From the NCBI RefSeq assembly GCF_023073315.1, contig NZ_JADPJH010000034.1, positions 124,001 through 188,000 on the forward strand: DNA of 64,000 nucleotides, given 5' to 3'. Within the stretch, counting starts at the first letter, position 1. Each line of letters begins with the position of its first letter. Positions 1 to 7,770 of the stretch are shown here, in pieces. This DNA is from Bradyrhizobium sp. 1. Lineage in GTDB: Bacteria > Pseudomonadota > Alphaproteobacteria > Rhizobiales > Xanthobacteraceae. The notes under the pieces were generated by a model that saw nothing but the letters and a program-made list of their open reading frames with translations, did not search any database and had not been told where the DNA came from. The position numbers were made by a program, and so were the translations under genes.

Positions 1-240
1 GAGGGTTTGAACGGTCGCCGTGCCGGCCTGGGCGCGGGCGTTCATGGAGTCGGGCGTCGCCTGCTGCGCAATTTGCGGCTTGGCCGGCTTGCGCCTGGCT
101 TGTTTCGGCCGTTCGGACGACGCACCTTCAGCCTGTGGCTGAGCCGTCTGCGCAAAACTGCTTTCCGTCGCCAATGCCGCGATTGAAACCACCGACGCGC
201 CCAAAATCAAGGCGCGCGAACACCTAGCCCCGTCAGCCAT
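1..240 (-). CDS. Outer-membrane haem/siderophore receptor, N-terminal part only (probable HmuR)
   Basis: Only the first 80 codons are inside the window; the gene runs off the left edge. The start ATG is at 238-240 on the minus strand. The translation opens with a typical signal peptide (hydrophobic stretch about residues 10-24, likely cleavage after SFA near residue 30). It continues as a Gln/Ala/Pro/Lys-rich segment, as often precedes the plug of TonB-dependent receptors. No plug or barrel is visible, so the receptor call rests on context: it is divergent from hmuP and hmuTUV, the arrangement known for the haem receptor HmuR in Bradyrhizobium. Secretion is well supported; receptor identity is inferred. 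Confidence 0.6.
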   Translation of the reverse strand, partial: MADGARCSRALILGASVVSIAALATESSFAQTAQPQAEGASSERPKQARRKPAKPQIAQQATPDSMNARAQAGTATVQTL

Positions 241-391
241 AACCCCAACCCAATCATCTATCTTAATTTGGCTGGCGTGCGCCGCACGAGGCGAGCGACT
301 GGCTGGCTATTTGTGGTGCAGGCTCGCCGGCCCGCATTGCCATAATTGGTTACGTGGCAACACTCGGGCGGTCAATGTCATCAGGTTGCAG

Positions 392-408
392 TTTACATCG
401 ATTGTAAA
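392..408. promoter_or_regulatory. Iron-control-element-like dyad (possible Irr/HmuP site)
   Basis: The sequence TTTACATCGATTGTAAA has perfect 6-bp inverted arms (TTTACA/TGTAAA) around a 5-bp centre. It lies between the divergent receptor gene (start 240) and hmuP (start 486). Length, symmetry and TTTA...TAAA ends resemble the rhizobial iron control element/Irr box, and HmuP is known as an Irr co-activator of haem-uptake genes. The match to the consensus is partial, so binding is inferred. Confidence 0.55.
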
Positions 409-485
409 TTGCCGCCGTTGGAATGCGCCCGATGCCGCCTGTAAAAGCAGGACATCTGAAATTTCGAAAGCGCATCACACCAACA

Positions 486-692
486 ATGTCAGCAGCATCC
501 GGAGACAACCACGGCGATGCCGCGGGGCCGACACAAAGCCCTTCTGCAACAACGAGAACGCTCACCATGCGCGGGAGCCGGATCGACAGCCGCGAGCTGT
601 TTGCGGCCGAGCGCGAGATCATCATCGCGCATGGCGAGGACAGCTATCGCCTTCGCCTCACCTCGCAGAACAAGCTGATCCTGACCAAGTAA
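486..692 (+). CDS. hmuP: HemP/HmuP family haem-uptake regulator
   Basis: This 68-residue protein ends with the HemP family pattern: an Arg-Ile-Asp-Ser segment, a Leu-Phe, an Ile-rich strand with His-Gly, then YRLRLT and a terminal KLILTK. The first 25 or so residues are polar and probably disordered. An in-frame ATG at 423 would add 21 residues, but that extension is Arg/Pro-rich and lacks family similarity, so 486 is preferred. In Bradyrhizobium HmuP works with Irr as a co-activator of haem-utilisation genes. It is the first gene of the hmuP-T-U-V unit, 30 bp before hmuT, and lies downstream of the dyad at 392-408. Confidence 0.85.
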   Translation: MSAASGDNHGDAAGPTQSPSATTRTLTMRGSRIDSRELFAAEREIIIAHGEDSYRLRLTSQNKLILTK

Positions 693-720
693 CCTGCCGA
701 GCAACCTGCCAAGCAACCTG
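691..720 (+). repeat. 12-bp tandem repeat between hmuP and hmuT
   Basis: The unit AACCTGCCGAGC at 691-702 is followed by AACCTGCCAAGC at 703-714 and a third half unit AACCTG at 715-720. The stretch begins inside the hmuP stop codon and fills the whole gap to the hmuT start at 723. No Shine-Dalgarno sequence is visible in it, so translation of hmuT may depend on coupling. Function is unknown. Confidence 0.6.
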
Positions 721-722
721 TC

Positions 723-1673
723 ATGTCATTTTGTCGCACCCTCACACAGCTCCTGCTCACCGGCACGATCGCGCTTGCGTCGAACGCGCACGCCGCCGAT
801 ATCACCGTGCATGACGCGCGCAATCGCGACGTCACTGTTGCCGACTTCGCCCGCACGGTCTCGATCGGCGGCGCCATCACCGAGATCCTGTATGCGCTCG
901 GACTGGAGAGCCGCCTCGTCGGCGTCGACACCACGAGCCTCTATCCGACGGCGGCGCTGCACGACAAACCCAATGTCGGCTACATGCGCCAGATTTCCGC
1001 CGAAGGCGTGCTCGGCCTCAATCCGACGCTGATCCTGGCGATCCAGGGATCGGGCCCGCGCGAGACCATGGACGTGCTGGAGACGGCGAAGGTGCCGCTG
1101 GTGCTGGTGCCGGAGACCTTCACCGAGGACGGTCTGATCGAGAAAATAAAACTGGTCGGCCACGCCATGGGCGTCGATGCGCGTGCCGAGTGCCTCAGCA
1201 CCGCGGTCGGCACCGACCTCGCCCAGCTCCGCGCGCTGCGCGCCAAAGTGACGAAGCCGGTGCGCGTGATGTTCGTGATGTCGCTCCAGAACGGCCGCGC
1301 GATGGTCGCCGGCCACAAGACCGCGGCCGACGAGATCATCCAGCTCGCCGGCGCCGCCAACGCCGTCGATGATTACGACGGCTACAAGATCATCGGCGAC
1401 GAGGCGATCGTGGCCGCAAAACCCGATGTCGTGCTGTCGATCGAGCGCGGCAAGGAATCTCTCCAGGCCGATGCGGTCTACACCCATCCCGGCTTTGCGC
1501 TGACGCCGGTCGCGGCCAACAAGAGTTTTATCACGATGGACGGGCTCTATTTGCTCGGCTTCGGCCCGCGCACGGCATCGGCGGCGCGCGATCTCTCCGT
1601 CAAGCTGTATCCGGCATTGGCCGACGGCGGCGCGTTCAAATCGGCTCTGTCGGCAACGAATTGCCGGCAATGA
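723..1673 (+). CDS. hmuT: Haem ABC transporter periplasmic binding protein HmuT
   Basis: This 316-residue protein has a signal peptide (hydrophobic residues about 8-20, cleavage after AHA near residue 24). The rest follows the periplasmic-binding fold of iron/haem transporters (peripla_BP_2 type), including the segment GGAITEILYALGLESRLVG and an interdomain helix typical of the class. It should receive haem from the outer-membrane receptor and deliver it to HmuUV. The stop overlaps the start of hmuU (ATGA), so the two are translationally coupled. Placement after hmuP and before a FecCD permease and an ATPase makes haem the most likely ligand, although a siderophore cannot be excluded from sequence alone. 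Confidence 0.88.
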   Translation: MSFCRTLTQLLLTGTIALASNAHAADITVHDARNRDVTVADFARTVSIGGAITEILYALGLESRLVGVDTTSLYPTAALHDKPNVGYMRQISAEGVLGLNPTLILAIQGSGPRETMDVLETAKVPLVLVPETFTEDGLIEKIKLVGHAMGVDARAECLSTAVGTDLAQLRALRAKVTKPVRVMFVMSLQNGRAMVAGHKTAADEIIQLAGAANAVDDYDGYKIIGDEAIVAAKPDVVLSIERGKESLQADAVYTHPGFALTPVAANKSFITMDGLYLLGFGPRTASAARDLSVKLYPALADGGAFKSALSATNCRQ

Positions 1674-2764
1674 ATGTGGCGGTCGGGACCAACGCGCGGA
1701 GCCCGCGACGAGCAGGCGCGGGACGGCGGTTCACGTCGATTGCGATTCCCTCTCTGCTCGTAGCGCTGGTTGTCACCGCCATCGTTGCGCTGACGGTCGG
1801 CGCAGCCGGAATTCCCCTCTCACGCTTGCCGGCCGCGCTCGGATTCACCGGCAACACCACCGCCGATGCCATGACGGCGCGCGACCAGCTCGTGCTGTGG
1901 TCGATTCGTATCCCCCGAATCGCGGCGACCGCGATGGTGGGCGGCCTCCTCGCCGCGGCTGGCGCGATCATGCAGGGCCTGTTTCGCAACCCGCTCGCCG
2001 ATCCCGCCCTCGTCGGTGTCTCCAGCGGCGGCGCACTCGCGGCTGCAAGCGCGATCGTCTTCACGGATTCGCAGCTCGGCGAGACACTGCGCTTTCTCCA
2101 GACCGAACTGCTGCCACTTGCGGCGTTCGCGGGATCGCTCGCCACGACCGCCCTCCTCTACGGCATTTCCAGCCGCGCCGGGCGCACCTCGATCGCGATC
2201 TTCCTGCTCGCGGGCGTCGCCATCACCGCCATCACCAATGCCGGCATCGGGCTTCTGGTGTTCATCGCCGACGATCGCCAGCTCCGCGACATCACGTTCT
2301 GGCTGCTAGGCTCGATGAGCGGCGCGACCTGGACCAAGGTGGCCGTGCTCGCGCCGATCCTCGTCATCGGGCTTGGCGCCTGTGCGTACATTGCGCGCGG
2401 CCTCGACCTGCTGGTGCTTGGCGAGGCCGATGCGTTTCACGGCGGTGTCGATGTCGAGCGCCTCAAGCGGATATCGATCGTCATGGTGTCCGCCATGACC
2501 GGCGTCGCAGTGTCGATCAGCGGCGTCATCGGCTTCGTCGGCATTGTCGTGCCGCATCTCTTGCGCCTTGTCATTGGACCTGCGCATCGGCTGCTGCTGC
2601 CGGCCTCGGTGCTATCAGGCGCGATCCTCATGGTCGGCGCCGACACGCTGGCGCGCACCATCGTTGCGCCCGCAGAAATGCCGATCGGCATTTTGACCGC
2701 TGCGGTCGGCGCGCCGGTATTCCTCGGCATCCTGCTGCGACAGCGCGGGCTCGGCTCGCTATGA
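1670..2764 (+). CDS. hmuU: Haem ABC transporter permease HmuU (FecCD family)
   Basis: This 364-residue, very hydrophobic protein shows the FecCD signature: RIPRIAATAMVGG, then AAGAIMQGLFRNPLADP and a glycine-rich VSSGGALAAA. About ten membrane helices can be drawn. The ATG at 1670 overlaps the hmuT stop as ATGA; a TTG nine bases upstream is in frame but less likely. It forms the inner-membrane channel for haem with HmuV. Its own stop overlaps hmuV in the same ATGA way, so T, U and V form a tightly coupled unit. Confidence 0.9.
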   Translation: MNVAVGTNARSPRRAGAGRRFTSIAIPSLLVALVVTAIVALTVGAAGIPLSRLPAALGFTGNTTADAMTARDQLVLWSIRIPRIAATAMVGGLLAAAGAIMQGLFRNPLADPALVGVSSGGALAAASAIVFTDSQLGETLRFLQTELLPLAAFAGSLATTALLYGISSRAGRTSIAIFLLAGVAITAITNAGIGLLVFIADDRQLRDITFWLLGSMSGATWTKVAVLAPILVIGLGACAYIARGLDLLVLGEADAFHGGVDVERLKRISIVMVSAMTGVAVSISGVIGFVGIVVPHLLRLVIGPAHRLLLPASVLSGAILMVGADTLARTIVAPAEMPIGILTAAVGAPVFLGILLRQRGLGSL

Positions 2765-3567
2765 GCGCGGTAATCGAGGCGCGAGCCCTGGGCAAACGCG
2801 CCGGTCGCGCGACGCTGCTCGATGGGGTCGGCCTGACGGTTGAAGCCGGCGAGATGGTCGCCATCATCGGTCCGAACGGCGCGGGCAAGTCGACCTTGCT
2901 GCGGCTCTTGTCCGGCGACCTGCGCCCGAGCGAAGGTGAGGTGCGGCTGAAGCAGCGCGACATCAAGAGCTACACGCCGCGCGAGCTGGCCGCGCGCCGT
3001 GCGATGCTGTCCCAGCACATCAACGTCACCTTCCCGTTCACCGTCGAGGAGATCGTGCTGATGGGCGCGGGCGAACGCAACGCGCGCGACACCGGCCAGC
3101 TCGTCGACGCCGCGCTCGACGAAGTCGGCCTTGCGCATTTCCGCGAACGGCAATTGCCGACATTGTCCGGCGGCGAGCAGCAGCGCACCCATTTCGCCCG
3201 CGTGCTGGTGCAGCTCGCCTGCGGCGAAGCCGAACATGGACCGGGGCTTCTGCTGCTGGACGAGCCGACTTCGAGCCTCGATCTGCGCCACCAGATCGAC
3301 CTCGTCGAGGCCGCGCGCCGTCGCGCGGCCGGCGGCACCGCCGTCATCGCGATCCTGCACGACCTCAACCTCGCGATCCGCTTCGCCGACCGGCTGGTGG
3401 TGCTGAACGGCGGCAAGCTCGTCGCCGACGGCCCGCGTGCGGACATCGTGACGCGCGATATCATCCGCGACATCTTCGAGATCGACGCCGTGGTCCACCA
3501 GACTGACGACGGCATGCCGTACGTGCTGCCGCAGTCGATGCGGGCGGCACCGACGTTGCCACGATGA
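2761..3567 (+). CDS. hmuV: Haem ABC transporter ATP-binding protein HmuV
   Basis: This 268-residue ATPase carries Walker A GPNGAGKST (37-45), the ABC signature LSGGEQQR (135-142) and Walker B LLLLDEPT (163-170), followed by the H-loop in AILHDLN. The family is the iron/haem type (HmuV/FecE). The ATG at 2761 overlaps the hmuU stop. It energises haem import through HmuU in the cytoplasmic membrane. It is the last gene of the unit; a strong hairpin follows 7 bp after the stop. Confidence 0.92.
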   Translation: MSAVIEARALGKRAGRATLLDGVGLTVEAGEMVAIIGPNGAGKSTLLRLLSGDLRPSEGEVRLKQRDIKSYTPRELAARRAMLSQHINVTFPFTVEEIVLMGAGERNARDTGQLVDAALDEVGLAHFRERQLPTLSGGEQQRTHFARVLVQLACGEAEHGPGLLLLDEPTSSLDLRHQIDLVEAARRRAAGGTAVIAILHDLNLAIRFADRLVVLNGGKLVADGPRADIVTRDIIRDIFEIDAVVHQTDDGMPYVLPQSMRAAPTLPR

Positions 3568-3573
3568 CGGTCC

Positions 3574-3603
3574 GCTCCCTCCCCCGCTTGCGGGGGAGGG
3601 AGC
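3574..3603. terminator. Hairpin between convergent hmuV and the MuiA-like gene
   Basis: A 13-bp GC-rich stem (GCTCCCTCCCCCG, tetraloop CTTG) ends in the complementary GGGGGAGGGAGC region. It sits 7 bp after the hmuV stop and 24 bp past the convergent gene's stop, so it could end both transcripts. It lacks a clear T tract, so it may block transcript ends rather than act as a classical intrinsic terminator. Confidence 0.6.
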
Positions 3604-3626
3604 GCACGTCCTTCGTGGCTAGCAAC

Positions 3627-5303
3627 CTACCCCGCCGGCACGACCACCATGCTCTTGTCCTTCGGCCAGCGGATGCGCCAAGCGAAGTTGATCTCCTTGA
3701 CCTCACCGGGCTTGGCCTCGAACGACCATTCCAGCACGCCGCGCTTGTCGCGGATGTTGCTTGCGGTCGGCGGCGTTGTCGCGGGCAGCATCTCGACCGA
3801 GATCTCCTCGCTCTCGCTGACCGGTAGCTGATCCTCGATCGCAACCTTGATCGGGAAATCGTGACCGTTGCGGATCGTCGTCTTGAACGAACGCTCGTCG
3901 GTCTTTGACGTGGTGACGATCAGGCCGGCCGAGCCTTCGTTGCGCTTGAGCACAGAGCGCTCGATTCTCACCTTGTCGTCGGCGCCGAAGCCGAGCCGCA
4001 CGATATCGTCCTTGGCGGAGGCCGAAAGCTTGCCGCGGCCGACAAAGACGCCGTCGCGGTAGATCGCGACCTTGCCCGGCAGCAGGGTCGTATCGTCGGT
4101 CTGCTTGAAGCTGGCTTCGAGGAAGGCGGTCGGATCCATCACGGGCGCCGCGCGGACCATGAGGTCGGCGGGCACGTTCATCGCGGCGATGCGCAGGCTC
4201 TTGGCGCCCTCGGCGGCGCCGAGACTGACGCGGCCTGGAATCTTGAAAGTGGCCTGGAAGTCGCCGATCTCGGCGACCGCCTGCTGCTCGTCGGCGCGCT
4301 GGCGCGGCTCGGGTGACTCCGCAAGCTTGCCCATCGCCCGCGATTGTTCCTGACGCGCCACCGGCGCGGGTCTTGCCAGATCGGAGGCCGCGCCGAGTGC
4401 CATTGGCCTCGGTGGCTGAGGATATTGCGCCACCAGCGAACCCAGCTCCGGGGCGCTACCACCGCGGCCGATACGCACCGTGGAGACGCCAAGCGCCACG
4501 TTCGACCAGTCCTCGCCGGTCGACTGCGTGATCTCGGCGCGGCGAACCAATTCGAGTTGCGGCTTGCGGTCCTTGGCGCCAGTGTCGAGGCGGGCGTCAT
4601 AGAGCGGCAGCCAGCGCGCATTGCGCACATTGTAGGTAACGCGCAGCGTGGCCTTCGTTGCGTTTGCCGCGGCAACGTCCATGCGAACCTCAAGCTTGGC
4701 CGGAGGCGTAGCCTTGCGCTCGACTTCGAGCTGCGCGATCTGCCGATCGATCGCGCGCAGCTTGCGCGTGGCGTCACGGATGGCGGTATCTGCGCTCGCG
4801 ATTTCCTCGCCGACCGCAGCAAAGGCCGCGCGCCATTCGGCGATCGGCCGCGCCTCGCCCTTCTCGCCGATGCCGACCGGAGAGGCTTCGGCAAAGTGCT
4901 CGGCAAACTTGCGTCGCGCATTGGCCGAGTCGATTGCGCCCTGGAGGTCGGCGCGCTGATCGCTCAGGGCCTCGATGCGCTTTTCCAACTCGGGCAGATT
5001 GACCGGTGCCGCGCGCGGCGGTCGCGCATCGATCGTGCCGATGGTGAGTTTTGTACCCGCTTCTCCCTCGACCCGGAGGGAGGATGTATCGAGCGCGAGC
5101 GGGAAGTCCTTGGCGACCAGCGTCGTATCGCCGGACGGCAGGTCAACCGTGATGATGCGGGTGACGGTGGCACCGTCGGGATAAACCGTGACGGTGTCGA
5201 TGGCCGAATTGGTATCGAGATCGGCGGCCCATGACGGCGATGCCGCCGCCATGGTCACCAGAACCAGGCTCGTCGTTGTCAAACATCTTGCGGTGATGCG
5301 CAT
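3627..5303 (-). CDS. MuiA-like DUF4140/DUF4139 family secreted protein
   Basis: This 558-residue protein starts at an ATG (5303) preceded by GGAGGGACTTT; an upstream in-frame extension is proline-rich and looks like non-coding sequence. A signal peptide covers residues 1-26 (SWA cleavage). The N-terminal part (VYPDGATVTRIITVDLPSG and following) matches the DUF4140 layout. Two charged coiled-coil-like stretches follow, and the C-terminal half is beta-rich as in DUF4139, ending in EINFAWRIRWP. Relatives are called mucoidy inhibitor MuiA because one member affects capsule or exopolysaccharide appearance; no biochemical activity is established. Export is likely. The FixJ-like regulator gene lies directly upstream on the same strand. 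Confidence 0.8.
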   Translation of the reverse strand: MRITARCLTTTSLVLVTMAAASPSWAADLDTNSAIDTVTVYPDGATVTRIITVDLPSGDTTLVAKDFPLALDTSSLRVEGEAGTKLTIGTIDARPPRAAPVNLPELEKRIEALSDQRADLQGAIDSANARRKFAEHFAEASPVGIGEKGEARPIAEWRAAFAAVGEEIASADTAIRDATRKLRAIDRQIAQLEVERKATPPAKLEVRMDVAAANATKATLRVTYNVRNARWLPLYDARLDTGAKDRKPQLELVRRAEITQSTGEDWSNVALGVSTVRIGRGGSAPELGSLVAQYPQPPRPMALGAASDLARPAPVARQEQSRAMGKLAESPEPRQRADEQQAVAEIGDFQATFKIPGRVSLGAAEGAKSLRIAAMNVPADLMVRAAPVMDPTAFLEASFKQTDDTTLLPGKVAIYRDGVFVGRGKLSASAKDDIVRLGFGADDKVRIERSVLKRNEGSAGLIVTTSKTDERSFKTTIRNGHDFPIKVAIEDQLPVSESEEISVEMLPATTPPTASNIRDKRGVLEWSFEAKPGEVKEINFAWRIRWPKDKSMVVVPAG

Positions 5304-5474
5304 AAAGTCCCTCCTGCCGTATCGCCGCGCCGCCAGCCGGACGCGAGCGATCAAATGCCTCGCCAACATGGTTGGACGCGGCAGCAGAGGAACTGGTTCG
5401 ATTGGGGTTTCCGTGGGGCGCGGCGGCGGCGGCACCAAGGCCGCGGAACGTGTCGTCGTCCCGCGGCGGAGTTC

Positions 5475-6095
5475 CTAAACCTGCGCGGGCGAACCCTGGC
5501 CGAAGATGCGGCGGAGCAGGTCGGTCACGTTCTTGGCGCCGGCCTTCTTCAGGACGCTGGCACGGTAGCCCTCGACCGTCCGCGCGCTCAGATGCATGCG
5601 CCGGGCGATCTCCTTGTTGGTGAGGCCAGCGGCAAGATGCTCGAGCACGTCGCCTTCGCGCCCCGTCAGGGGTTCGCAGCCGGGCAGCCAGCGCTGCCGG
5701 CTCGTGCCGGGCTGCGCGACCTCGTCGATGGCGGCATCGATCCGGTCGACGATGTCGTGGGTGCGGAACGGCTTTTCGATGAAGTCGGTCGCGCCGCTCT
5801 TGATCGCGTCGACCGCCATGGCGATGCTGCCGTTGGCCGATGTCACCAGGACCGGCGCCATGCAATTCTCCTCGCGCAACCGCTTGAGCACGTCGAGAGC
5901 GGAGCGATCCGGCGGCATCTCCAGCAGCACGCAGGCCGGCATCCGCGCCTTGGCCTCAGACAGCAGCGAAGCGCCGTCGGCGAAGCAGATCACGTCATAG
6001 GCGCTTTGTTGGAGCGCGGCGGACAATTGTTCGCGGGAGGTTGCGTCCGTCTCAATGACGAATACCTCACCCTTGGAAAGCATGTTCCCCGGCAT
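5475..6095 (-). CDS. FixJ/LuxR-type response regulator with atypical receiver
   Basis: This 206-residue protein has an N-terminal receiver (about 9-125) and a C-terminal LuxR/FixJ helix-turn-helix (about 142-200, with LTGREGDVLEHLAAGLTNKEIA). It aligns by eye with FixJ, but the acidic pocket reads ETD instead of DDD (15-17). The phosphorylation site position holds Glu59 (LLEMPP) instead of Asp, and the switch Thr is Ser86. Lys108 in EKPF is kept. This suggests a receiver that does not take a phosphate or is held partly active. A second ATG at 6083 has a better Shine-Dalgarno (GGGGA). It is divergent from an AraC regulator and upstream of the MuiA-like gene; no histidine kinase is adjacent. 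Confidence 0.85.
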   Translation of the reverse strand: MPGNMLSKGEVFVIETDATSREQLSAALQQSAYDVICFADGASLLSEAKARMPACVLLEMPPDRSALDVLKRLREENCMAPVLVTSANGSIAMAVDAIKSGATDFIEKPFRTHDIVDRIDAAIDEVAQPGTSRQRWLPGCEPLTGREGDVLEHLAAGLTNKEIARRMHLSARTVEGYRASVLKKAGAKNVTDLLRRIFGQGSPAQV

Positions 6096-6297
6096 AATCC
6101 CGATCCAGCAATGTCTTGGTCAAATGAAAGGAGACGGCTGGGGGCTCCATCGCGCCCCGCCGTCAATGAGCACGGCATTCACGGCTGTGCTTCGGTCTTC
6201 CATATGTATGTTCCACCCTGTTCCCAGATTTGACGGATCGGGACAGAAACTTTACATTTCGGGACATCTGCCGGAGTGGTTGACGGGAACAGGTCGC

Positions 6298-7335
6298 ATG
6301 ACCGACCTCATTCGCAGCGCAGGCTTGAGCTGTTACCCGGAGGTCGCCCGGTCGGTCGGGCTCGACCCCAGACAGATGATGCGCAAGGTCAGGCTGCCGC
6401 TGGCCGTGCTCGACAAGCCCGACACCCCCATTGCGGTCTCAGGCCTGCGTCGCCTGCTTGAATTATCGGCAGAGGCATCCGGTGCCGAAGATTTCGGCTT
6501 GCGGCTCGCCGAGCGCGGCGGGTTGACCAATTTCGGCGCGGTCGGCCTGATCGTGCGCGAACAGGCAACCGTCGGCGAAGCCATCGACGCATTCTCGCGC
6601 TTCATTCATATCCATCACGACGGCATGAAGCTCGACGTTATCAGCAACAAGCAGACGGTGACCATCACGCTGCATCTGCGCGGCCGGCAGCCGACCGCGC
6701 CGCGGCAGTCGATCGACATGGCGCTCGGCAGCATTCACCGCATCATCCAGTCGCTGTTCGGCAGCGATTGGCGGCCGCTGGAGGTGCATCTGCATTATCC
6801 GCCTCCGCACGACCGCAAGCGCTATCGCGACTTCTTCGGCTGCCGCGTGACGTTCAACGCCGAGACCGATGCGATCATGCTGTCGGCGCACGACATGGAG
6901 CGCCGGATCCCGAGCGCGCATCCGCTGATAGCGAGCTATCTGCGCAAGCGGATCGAGGCGATCGAGACCCGCCCCGCAAGCTGGGAGGGGAAGGTCGACG
7001 AGGTCGTGCGCAGCCTGCTCCCCACCGGCGACTGCACGGTCGAGCGCGTCGCCGAGCACCTCGCCTGCACCCGCCGCACCATCCACCGGCATTTGGCCGA
7101 GGCCGGCACCAGCTTCTCGGCCATCCTCGACGCTCAGCGCGCCGATCTCGTGATCCAGCTGATCGACGATCCCGACCGGCCGCTGGCCGATATCGCCGCG
7201 CAGCTCGGCTTCTCCGCGCAAAGCGCGATGGCCCGCTGGTTCAGGGGCCGGTTCGGCTGCACCATCAGCGCGTGGCGCAAGGGCGTGCGACCGCTGGCGA
7301 GGGCGCGCGGCGTGCCGTCGGCCAGTGCGGCTTAA
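6298..7335 (+). CDS. AraC family transcriptional regulator
   Basis: This 345-residue regulator has an N-terminal effector domain of the Arabinose_bd type (about 20-205) and a C-terminal AraC double helix-turn-helix (about 245-335, with ERVAEHLACTRRTIHRHL and ADIAAQLGFSAQSAMARWF). This layout is that of OruR/ArgR-like activators, which respond to small molecules. The start at 6298 follows a GGGAACAGG sequence; the frame is open upstream to 6055 but that part overlaps the divergent gene and lacks similarity. The target is unknown; the nearest divergent gene is the atypical response regulator. Confidence 0.85.
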   Translation: MTDLIRSAGLSCYPEVARSVGLDPRQMMRKVRLPLAVLDKPDTPIAVSGLRRLLELSAEASGAEDFGLRLAERGGLTNFGAVGLIVREQATVGEAIDAFSRFIHIHHDGMKLDVISNKQTVTITLHLRGRQPTAPRQSIDMALGSIHRIIQSLFGSDWRPLEVHLHYPPPHDRKRYRDFFGCRVTFNAETDAIMLSAHDMERRIPSAHPLIASYLRKRIEAIETRPASWEGKVDEVVRSLLPTGDCTVERVAEHLACTRRTIHRHLAEAGTSFSAILDAQRADLVIQLIDDPDRPLADIAAQLGFSAQSAMARWFRGRFGCTISAWRKGVRPLARARGVPSASAA

Positions 7336-7349
7336 GGTCGATCCGTCAA

Positions 7350-7667
7350 TCAGGCGTGCTCAAAGGGGCCGACTTCGCGGATGACCTTGCAGATTTGCAG
7401 GAAGCCGCTCGCATAGAATTCGGCATGCCCCCGTTTCATGGTCTCGACGTGCTCCGGATGAGTCCGCCAGGCTTCGAGGGCCTCCTCCGAGGCGAAGCGA
7501 AACACGGTCAGCTCCTCGCCATCGTCGGCCTTGAATGACTTGACCGACAGAAAGCCCGGAAGGCCGATGACGATGTTGTACATCCGCTCACCCAGTCGAT
7601 CATACTCCTCGAGCGAGACGCCATCTCGCAACTTCAGGCCGCCAATCACAACGACTTCGCCGATCAT
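7350..7667 (-). CDS. Small ABM-like (antibiotic biosynthesis monooxygenase fold) protein
   Basis: This 105-residue protein has the ferredoxin-like alpha-beta pattern of the ABM superfamily: a beta strand EVVVIGGLKL, a helix with EEYDRLGERMY, a strand GFLSVKSFKADDGEELTVFR and a helix SEEALEAWRTHPEHVETMK. The phrase SEEALEAWRxHPEH is typical. Members include cofactor-free monooxygenases and haem-degrading enzymes, but many have no assigned reaction. The ATG at 7667 is preferred over one ten codons upstream because the fold begins there. Its 3' end lies 14 bp from the convergent AraC gene. Confidence 0.75.
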   Translation of the reverse strand: MIGEVVVIGGLKLRDGVSLEEYDRLGERMYNIVIGLPGFLSVKSFKADDGEELTVFRFASEEALEAWRTHPEHVETMKRGHAEFYASGFLQICKVIREVGPFEHA

Positions 7668-7770
7668 TTTCGATCTATCCCTCAATCGCGTTTCCACGCC
7701 AGGCTGACAGCAGGCGCACCTCGAATGACAGGTTCGGATCGATGACGGCGTTTGTTACGCCGGAAAAATT

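Noticed and set aside
311..814. 167-residue plus-strand frame around hmuP
   Set aside because: It covers the promoter dyad, hmuP and the start of hmuT in another frame and is Arg/His/Cys-rich.
6055..6297. 81-residue N-terminal extension of the AraC regulator
   Set aside because: It overlaps the start of the divergent response regulator and lacks similarity to the effector domain.
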